Below are positions 6,541-11,464 of a DNA stretch of 11,464 bases, piece by piece. The notes beneath the pieces are model-generated. The model ran no database searches. It saw only the letters and a program-made list of their open reading frames with translations, and was not told where the DNA came from. Both the position numbers and the translations under genes were made by a program. The stretch's first letter is position 1. Every line of letters starts with the position of its first letter. This stretch comes from CAYYGL01 sp964471235. GTDB lineage: Bacteria; Calditrichota; Calditrichia; RBG-13-44-9; J075. The stretch lies in contig CAYYGL010000158.1 of assembly GCA_964471235.1 (NCBI GenBank), positions 1 to 11,464 of the forward strand. The letters run 5' to 3'.

Positions 6541-8034
6541 ATGTCTAAAATCCAAATCAATTTAATAGCAGTTGAAGTACGCAAATGGGATCTGGAAACA
6601 CAAAAAATATCCATGCGCAGTTATTATATACTAAATGAAGAAGAAAAGAATATTACGTTTGATGTGACAATTTTACAGCCACCGGAAATGGTGGAAGAAT
6701 TTCTGGGCAAATTGAGATTTGAGAGTGAACAGACCCTTAGCGCAGAATTAGATGAAGAAATACAGGTTGATTTTGACAACGAGACGTTCCTGCGACAGAA
6801 GTTGTATAACTACTTTAAACGGATCACCATGGAGTTAAACAATCCGAAACGACGTAAAGGTCAACCGAAAATGATTTTTACGACTCACATGGATATTTAT
6901 AACGAGAATCAGGATGTCTCATTTTTGCCGCGGAAGATGCAATTCTATGTGGTGTTGAACTGGGCTCGGAAGTATTACGAAAGAGAAGATTATAAACGGG
7001 CTGTAGAGCCGCTTCGGAAATTGATTACAGTGGCACCGGAATATGGCTTGGGATACAAATGGTTAGCCCGGTCCCTCAAGAAAATCCGGAAATATGAAGA
7101 AGCCATGCATTATTATGAAAAATACGCCCTGGTAGATGGTTCGGTAGATGCCTGGCTTGATCTGGCAAAATCTTATCGGAAAGGGAAAATTTTTGATAAA
7201 TCGGAAGAAATCTATCATCAAATTCTAAAAGACGACCCGAAGAATAAAGAGGCCCGAATTGGCCTGGCGCAAATCAAGTATGCTACCAAAGATGAAGGCT
7301 ATCTAAATATATTGGATGAGCTCCACGAGGAGGACCCGGAATGGCTAAAGGAATGGCTGGTCGATGAATTTAACTTTCGGATCTATGTACCGGAAAAGAC
7401 GTTGCTGTCACCCAATCAAACCGCAAAATTTCTGGGGTTTTCACAAATTTTTGAGCTCACACAGCGAGCTTTTAAAAACGAAATTCCCTCACACTTTAAT
7501 CCATCCAAAGCCAAACTGAGCTTTTACAAAGAAGAGATCGAGAACTGGGCGATGGTGATGAATCGCTATCACTGTTTACCGGAGGAGATTAAATTATATC
7601 CGGACAAAATTAACGTTGAGATGTTGGAAGGGGATCGGGAAGAAGCGGCAATCGAGGAAGAAAAGGATAAAAAAACGGCAACCGCTACCAACAATAAACC
7701 CGGAACTTCTGTGGAAGAGATTTTGATGCAGATTCGCGCCCGGAAAGCTCAACGGAATAATTCCAACCAAAACAAAACGGATAAGGGGGAGACATCCTCC
7801 AAAACCGGTAAACGCGGTCGCCCTAAGAAGAAGAAAGCTACCGAATCTTCTTCTGAAGAAATAACTGCCAATTCCCAATCGCAGGTAGAAGACACAACCA
7901 AAAAAGCGACATCTACCAAAGCCAGTGGACAAAAAACGGAGGAAGCTGCCCGGAAGGCAAGTGAAGAACCGTCCAATTCAAAAGAGAGCAAACCTAAACG
8001 CCAATCTACCAAAAAGCCTGCGGCAATGGAGTGA
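6541..8034 (+). CDS. TPR protein with excisionase-like HTH and AT-hook tail
   Basis: A 497-residue soluble protein of unrecognised overall family. Residues 1-130: an alpha/beta N-terminal domain I do not recognise. Residues 134-267: about four TPR-like helix pairs (for example WARKYYEREDYKRAVEPLRKL), which normally bind protein partners. Residues 287-343: LLSPNQTAKFLGF, then EIPSHFNPSKAKLSFYKEEIENWA, matching the layout of MerR/excisionase-type HTH_17 domains (LTxxEAAxxLGVS, then a basic turn, then F.xEDIExW). Residues 360-377 are acidic. From about 415 on the chain is low-complexity, rich in Lys, Ser, Thr and Glu and histone-H1-like, with the AT-hook KRGRPKKKK (424-432, core RGRP at bases 7813-7824). 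A DNA-binding, partner-recruiting role is inferred. The start is the ATG at 6541, seven bases after AGGAG (6529-6533); ATG 6535 is too close to that SD, and 6496 lies inside the upstream gene. It follows that gene by 22 bases. No signal peptide. Confidence 0.85.
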   Translation: MSKIQINLIAVEVRKWDLETQKISMRSYYILNEEEKNITFDVTILQPPEMVEEFLGKLRFESEQTLSAELDEEIQVDFDNETFLRQKLYNYFKRITMELNNPKRRKGQPKMIFTTHMDIYNENQDVSFLPRKMQFYVVLNWARKYYEREDYKRAVEPLRKLITVAPEYGLGYKWLARSLKKIRKYEEAMHYYEKYALVDGSVDAWLDLAKSYRKGKIFDKSEEIYHQILKDDPKNKEARIGLAQIKYATKDEGYLNILDELHEEDPEWLKEWLVDEFNFRIYVPEKTLLSPNQTAKFLGFSQIFELTQRAFKNEIPSHFNPSKAKLSFYKEEIENWAMVMNRYHCLPEEIKLYPDKINVEMLEGDREEAAIEEEKDKKTATATNNKPGTSVEEILMQIRARKAQRNNSNQNKTDKGETSSKTGKRGRPKKKKATESSSEEITANSQSQVEDTTKKATSTKASGQKTEEAARKASEEPSNSKESKPKRQSTKKPAAME

Positions 8035-8385
8035 GGTCCCAAAGGATTTCGTTTGTTTCCAGCCTGCAGGAATTCATGGATTATCAAACTATCGGTTTAT
8101 GGGGAGCATACCATCTCGACCTCCAGATGCATCCGGGATGACCATTACACTTCTACATCATTGACAATCATTTCCGGTGTCTGAGTGCCCATGCCATTCG
8201 TAGCCGGGTACCCCCGATACGATTTGCTATATTGATGATGTCTCCCCCAATCTCCTGCTTCTCTGTCATAATCCATTGAATTTGAACATACCCGGCGTTC
8301 GTTACCACATTCTACAGCATGCCACCCCGACCCGGGCTTTTGTTAAGCCTCCATTACATGAAATCGAGAATTTGAGGAAAAACAT
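8035..8385. other. Non-coding gap with one hairpin; no gene seen
   Basis: No supported gene. A small minus-strand frame (8276-8145, 43 codons from an ATG) has no SD and no recognisable product. A compact hairpin lies at 8198-8222. TTGACA at 8161-8166 has no matching -10 box at 16-18 bases. GAGGA at 8374-8378 is the SD of the downstream amidohydrolase. No promoter for that gene could be picked with confidence. Confidence 0.5.
8198..8222 (+). other. GC-rich hairpin downstream of the TPR gene, possible terminator
   Basis: TCGTA (8198-8202) pairs with TACGA (8218-8222), and CGGG (8205-8208) with CCCG (8213-8216) around a TACC loop, leaving a small internal bulge (GC opposite A). The sequence TTTGCT follows rather than a clean T-tract, and it lies 164 bases after the stop codon of the TPR gene, so intrinsic termination is only possible. 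It could equally be a dyad site for the downstream gene. Confidence 0.28.
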
Positions 8386-10056
8386 TTGAATCCGAAATGG
8401 CTATTTTATCTCTTCGGAGTGTATCTGTTCATTGCCTGCTCCGGCCCTACTCCGGTTGATGAGATTTTCTATAATGGGAAGATATTTACCTCCCGGGGGG
8501 AAAACGATTTTGTGAGTGCGATTGCAATTAAGGATGGAAAAATTATTGCTGTTGGGAACCGCCAGGAATTATTTCATCGCTATATCCCTACTAACGCCGA
8601 AGGGATAAACCTGGGGGGTCGCCTGGTGGTTCCGGGTTTTCATGATTCTCATGTGCATTTCTGGAATGGCGCCAAACTTCATCACCAACTGGACCTGCGA
8701 GGAATCACCTCATTAGATTCCGTTTTACGAAAAGTGAAAGAAGCCGTTGCCCGAACCAAACCGGGAGAATGGATTATCGGTCGGGGTTGGGACCACGAAT
8801 TGTGGAAGAAAAAGGTGCTCCCAACCAAACGGGAGTTAGATAAAATTTCCCGTAAACATTATATTTATTTAAAACGGGTAGATGGTCATGCTGCCTGGGT
8901 AAATTCAGCGGTTTTATGGATGCTCCACTATACGGCTCAAACCCCGGACCCGCCCGGCGGTAAGATCATGCGTTTCCCGCTAAGCAAGGTACCCAATGGA
9001 ATTCTTTTTGATACAGCCTTTGAAATTCTGGATAAAATTATCCCGGAACTAACCTTTAATCAAAAATATCATCTGTTGGAAAAAAATCTTGCCTATGCCA
9101 ATCGACTGGGCCTTACCAGTATTACCGATCTTTCTCCAAATGATCTCTACCCGGTGTATGCCCAACTTTACAAAGATAACAAGCTTACCCTGCGGGTAAA
9201 TTTTTTTATCACCTTTGACCAGAATATGGACTCCCTGCGTCATTACTTTTCACAATTCGTCATCGACAAACAGTTTTTGCAGGCACACCTGGTCAAACTG
9301 TATGCCGACGGCTCCCTGGGTTCCCGAACTGCTTACTTAAAAGCGCCCTATCGGGATGACCCTCAGAATATTGGTCTTGCCAAATACACATTTCCCCAAC
9401 TGCTGGAAAAGGTCCGCCGGATTGATGAAGCCGGTTTCCAGGTGGGCATTCATGGCATCGGGGATGCCGCAATCCATGAGATCTTGGCGGTGTATGATTC
9501 CCTCCGGGTAGAACGCCCTCAACCCCACCGGCGTTGGCGAATTGAACACGCACAGGTGATGGATTCCGCCGATTTCTCCCTTTTTGCCCTGTTAGGAGTA
9601 ATTGCTGCCATGCAGCCCTCCCACTGCATTACCGACTTGCACTGGGCCGGGGACCGTATCGGTAAGCGCACTCGCTTTTCCTATGCCTGGAAAACGTTTT
9701 TAAAACACCGGATAGTGCTGGCATTTGGCACCGACTGGCCGGTGGAGCCGCTGAATCCCATGATTGGATTGTATGCGGCGGTGACACGCCAGGACACTCT
9801 TGGCTATTCCCCGGGAGGCTGGCATCCGGAAGAACGCATCTCAATGGGGCAAGCGATGATGGCATATACTCTTGGCTCTTCTTATGCTTATGGAAATGAA
9901 TTGTGGTGTGGAAGCCTGCAACCGGGAAGAGTTGCGGATTTTGTGGTATTGGATAGGGACCTGTTTACAATTGAACCAGAGGAGATTTTAAAGGCCAAAG
10001 TGCTGGCGACCTATGTTGGCGGCAAGCAGGTCTTTTCCAGCCCTCTTTTCCCTTAA
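8386..10056 (+). CDS. YtcJ-type amidohydrolase, probable lipoprotein
   Basis: A 556-residue member of amidohydrolase family 3 (YtcJ-like): metal-dependent hydrolases of amide or N-acyl bonds, with mostly unknown natural substrates. Metal-site candidates in order: HDSHVH (His89, His91), VKLYADGS (Lys304, the usual carboxylated lysine), GIHGIGD (His356), IEHAQ (His388) and FGTDWPVE (Asp450). The C-terminal GRVADFVVLDRDLF (514-527) closes the composite beta domain. Length is normal. The start is TTG at 8386, with GAGGA seven bases upstream; starting here gives a short hydrophobic leader followed by LFIAC (Cys18), a plausible though imperfect lipobox with Phe at -3, so the enzyme is probably anchored to a membrane facing the periplasm. 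Next in-frame starts would lose that leader. It stands alone on the plus strand; its TAA overlaps the stop of the convergent lutC gene. Substrate unknown. Confidence 0.92.
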   Translation: MNPKWLFYLFGVYLFIACSGPTPVDEIFYNGKIFTSRGENDFVSAIAIKDGKIIAVGNRQELFHRYIPTNAEGINLGGRLVVPGFHDSHVHFWNGAKLHHQLDLRGITSLDSVLRKVKEAVARTKPGEWIIGRGWDHELWKKKVLPTKRELDKISRKHYIYLKRVDGHAAWVNSAVLWMLHYTAQTPDPPGGKIMRFPLSKVPNGILFDTAFEILDKIIPELTFNQKYHLLEKNLAYANRLGLTSITDLSPNDLYPVYAQLYKDNKLTLRVNFFITFDQNMDSLRHYFSQFVIDKQFLQAHLVKLYADGSLGSRTAYLKAPYRDDPQNIGLAKYTFPQLLEKVRRIDEAGFQVGIHGIGDAAIHEILAVYDSLRVERPQPHRRWRIEHAQVMDSADFSLFALLGVIAAMQPSHCITDLHWAGDRIGKRTRFSYAWKTFLKHRIVLAFGTDWPVEPLNPMIGLYAAVTRQDTLGYSPGGWHPEERISMGQAMMAYTLGSSYAYGNELWCGSLQPGRVADFVVLDRDLFTIEPEEILKAKVLATYVGGKQVFSSPLFP

Positions 10057-10649
10057 CCTTCCTCATCGGTTACCAGAATGATTAACCGGTGGGGTCCGTG
10101 TACCCCCAATACCAGCGTTTTCTCAATGTCGGCAGTCAGACTCGGTCCGGTGAAATATGTTAATGCCGGGGCCGTTTCCCCGGTATCCTGTTCAACCCTG
10201 TCAGACAATTCCCATAAATCCCTTACCAGGTGTTCCAGGCGGGCAATTAAAACTACTGTCGGGGGTAACAGGGTTAGCAGGCGGCTGGGTTGCCGATTAT
10301 TAATAAAAACAGCCGTGCCCGTTTGGACAACCAGATAATCCACCGTGGAAATTGCGACGTCTGTTTCTGCCAATTGTTTTCTCAGAACAGGGGTATCAAA
10401 ACCAGCCGGTGTTTGACCGGGAAGAATGACGACATCCTTTCCGCTTGTTTCCCCTACGGATTTGACAACATCCTGCATTGAGGGCATATTTGGGGTGTAA
10501 ACGGCAATTCGCTGCCAGTGCTGTTTAGCCAGCAACTCTTTTACCCCAGCCGATATGTTCCCGGGAGGAGTCAGGATTGCTTCCCCCTGCAAACCGGCAA
10601 GCACCTTTTGAAATTTTTCAAACATTTTTAAATTTTTCGACGCCATCAT
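10053..10649 (-). CDS. lutC: LutC/YkgG lactate utilization protein (LUD domain)
   Basis: A 198-residue LUD-domain protein, the third subunit of the LutABC complex that oxidises L-lactate to pyruvate in the cytoplasm. Typical LutC features: DVAISTVDYLVVQTGTAVF (97-115), with the TGT of the domain core; SRLLTLLPPTVVLIA (122-136); and the C-terminal FTGPSLTADIE...LVLGVHGPHRL (166-189). The start is the ATG at 10649-10647, which overlaps the TGA of lutB as ATGA (10646-10649), indicating translational coupling; a second ATG follows directly at 10646. Starts further upstream would lie inside lutB. Its TAA at 10055-10053 overlaps the TAA of the convergent amidohydrolase. A length near 200 is within the family range. 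Confidence 0.93.
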   Translation of the reverse strand: MMASKNLKMFEKFQKVLAGLQGEAILTPPGNISAGVKELLAKQHWQRIAVYTPNMPSMQDVVKSVGETSGKDVVILPGQTPAGFDTPVLRKQLAETDVAISTVDYLVVQTGTAVFINNRQPSRLLTLLPPTVVLIARLEHLVRDLWELSDRVEQDTGETAPALTYFTGPSLTADIEKTLVLGVHGPHRLIILVTDEEG

Positions 10650-11464
10650 CCCCCTTTCCCCTGCGCTTCTCTCTTGTGTTGCCACCATTGCCGGAACATC
10701 CTGGAGGCAAGGCGCGGTGTCTCCCGAGCCTTTGACCACCCCGGTATTCGTCCGCTGCCAGGCAACAACTTCTGGAGGCTTCCCCCCAACTTCCCGAGCA
10801 GCAGATACAGCTGCGGTGAACGCATCATCCGGGTAAAGCCGCCTATAGCAGCTCTCTCAACCGGGCTGCTTATCCCGGCTTCTATAATTCGCTTTCGCTG
10901 GTACAGCAACAGATGATGCAGAGGGATTTTTACCGGGCAGATGTCGCTGCAACTGCCACAGAGGGACGAGGCAAACGGCAATGCAGCCGCCTCTTTTAAT
11001 CCCAATAATTGGGGGGTGATCACCGCCCCGATTGGTCCCTGGTAGACCCACCCATAAGCATGCCCACCAATATTCTGGTATACCGGGCAGGTATTGTAAC
11101 AGGCGCCGCAGCGGATGCAATACAGCGCTTCCTTGAGAATCTCATCCGCCAGCAATGAAGACCGCCCGTTATCCACGATGATATAATACACGTATTCGGG
11201 ACCGTCGTACGCATCGTTTAAACGAGGTCCGGTGACGGTTGAAACAAAACTGGTTAACCGCTGCCCGGTGGCGCTGCGGCACAACAGAGACAAAAATGTG
11301 GGAAGTTCCCGCAAACTGTGAATCAATCGCTCCATTCCGACAAAAGCAACATGCAACCGCGGCAGGGTCAAACACATCCGGGCATTGCCTTCATTTTCCA
11401 CCACCACGATGTTTCCGTTTTCAATAATCCCGAAATTGGCTCCGGTTACCCCCATGTCGGCGGA
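10646..11464 (-). CDS. lutB: LutB iron-sulfur lactate utilization protein, N-terminus beyond window edge
   Basis: The C-terminal 272 residues of LutB, the iron-sulfur subunit of the LutABC lactate-oxidation complex. The frame stays open to the last base, so the Met at 11455 is internal. The visible part begins inside the LUD domain (MGVTGANFGIIENG, VVVENEGNARMC). Two cysteine motifs follow: CIRCGACYNTCP (bases 11084-11119), a full CxxCxxCxxxCP 4Fe-4S motif, and CGSCSDICP (10934-10960), the CxxCxxxC second motif. The tail after PVKIPLHHLLLYQRKR is the basic, Trp- and Arg-rich C-terminus usual in LutB. It ends with TGA overlapping the lutC ATG. lutA would be expected further right. Electron transfer from lactate to the respiratory chain is family knowledge, not visible here. 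Confidence 0.95.
   Translation of the reverse strand, partial: SADMGVTGANFGIIENGNIVVVENEGNARMCLTLPRLHVAFVGMERLIHSLRELPTFLSLLCRSATGQRLTSFVSTVTGPRLNDAYDGPEYVYYIIVDNGRSSLLADEILKEALYCIRCGACYNTCPVYQNIGGHAYGWVYQGPIGAVITPQLLGLKEAAALPFASSLCGSCSDICPVKIPLHHLLLYQRKRIIEAGISSPVERAAIGGFTRMMRSPQLYLLLGKLGGSLQKLLPGSGRIPGWSKARETPRLASRMFRQWWQHKREAQGKGG

Noticed and set aside
7594..8087. Long minus-strand frames opposite the TPR gene tail
   Set aside because: They are shadows of the Lys/Ser/Glu-rich repetitive codons, with no SD and no protein-like motifs.
8161..8189. TTGACA at 8161 as the -35 box of an amidohydrolase promoter
   Set aside because: The bases 16-18 downstream do not resemble a -10 box, and the start codon would be about 200 bases away.
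8145..8276. Minus-strand 43-codon ORF in the gap before the amidohydrolase
   Set aside because: It starts with ATG but has no SD, resembles no family I know and lies between plus-strand genes; chance is the simpler explanation.
10650..10739. Longer lutC starting inside lutB
   Set aside because: The added 30 residues only read through lutB in another frame. The ATGA overlap at 10646-10649 gives a normal coupled start.
1..11464. CRISPR arrays, tRNA genes, insertion-sequence ends or phage genes
   Set aside because: I looked for regular direct repeats, tRNA-like cloverleaf ends, terminal inverted repeats and transposase motifs, and saw none.

Overview
The window looks like chromosome from a Gram-negative bacterium of mixed base composition. 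It carries one exported glycosidase, one probable lipoprotein, mostly clear Shine-Dalgarno (SD) sequences and short operons. The gene set (GH31, NamZ, a YtcJ-like lipoprotein, LutBC, a zinc-ribbon threonine-synthase relative) would fit an uncultured FCB-group lineage such as Calditrichota or KSB1. That placement is inference from gene style only; no rRNA or marker gene is present.

Layout: (1) bases 1-3024, minus strand: an exported GH31 alpha-glucosidase cut by the left edge, and a NamZ/DUF1343 exo-N-acetylmuramidase. (2) 3025-3266: a divergent promoter region, followed by a leader with competing and nested hairpins in front of (3) an SDR oxidoreductase and a YihX-like HAD phosphatase on the plus strand (3267-4752). 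(4) 4753-5351: about 600 bases with no convincing gene, though one frame stays open for 128 codons. (5) 5352-8034: an AT-richer two-gene unit. Its first gene is a threonine-synthase-like protein whose PLP-binding lysine is replaced by arginine. Its second is a TPR protein with an excisionase-like helix-turn-helix and an AT-hook in a Lys/Ser/Thr/Glu-rich tail. (6) 8035-8385: non-coding apart from one hairpin. (7) 8386-10056: a YtcJ-type metal-dependent amidohydrolase, probably a lipoprotein, with a TTG start. (8) 10053 to the right edge, minus strand: lutC and the C-terminal part of lutB, translationally coupled, from a lactate-oxidation operon.

GH31 and NamZ point to glycan and peptidoglycan-fragment use, and LutBC to lactate oxidation; these are ordinary metabolism. 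The part that does not look ordinary is the 5352-8034 pair. A probable pseudoenzyme keeping its zinc ribbon and overall fold sits 22 bases upstream of a protein that looks built to bind DNA and protein partners. A joint regulatory or nucleoid role is a hypothesis. The next most interesting item is the structured leader of the SDR gene.
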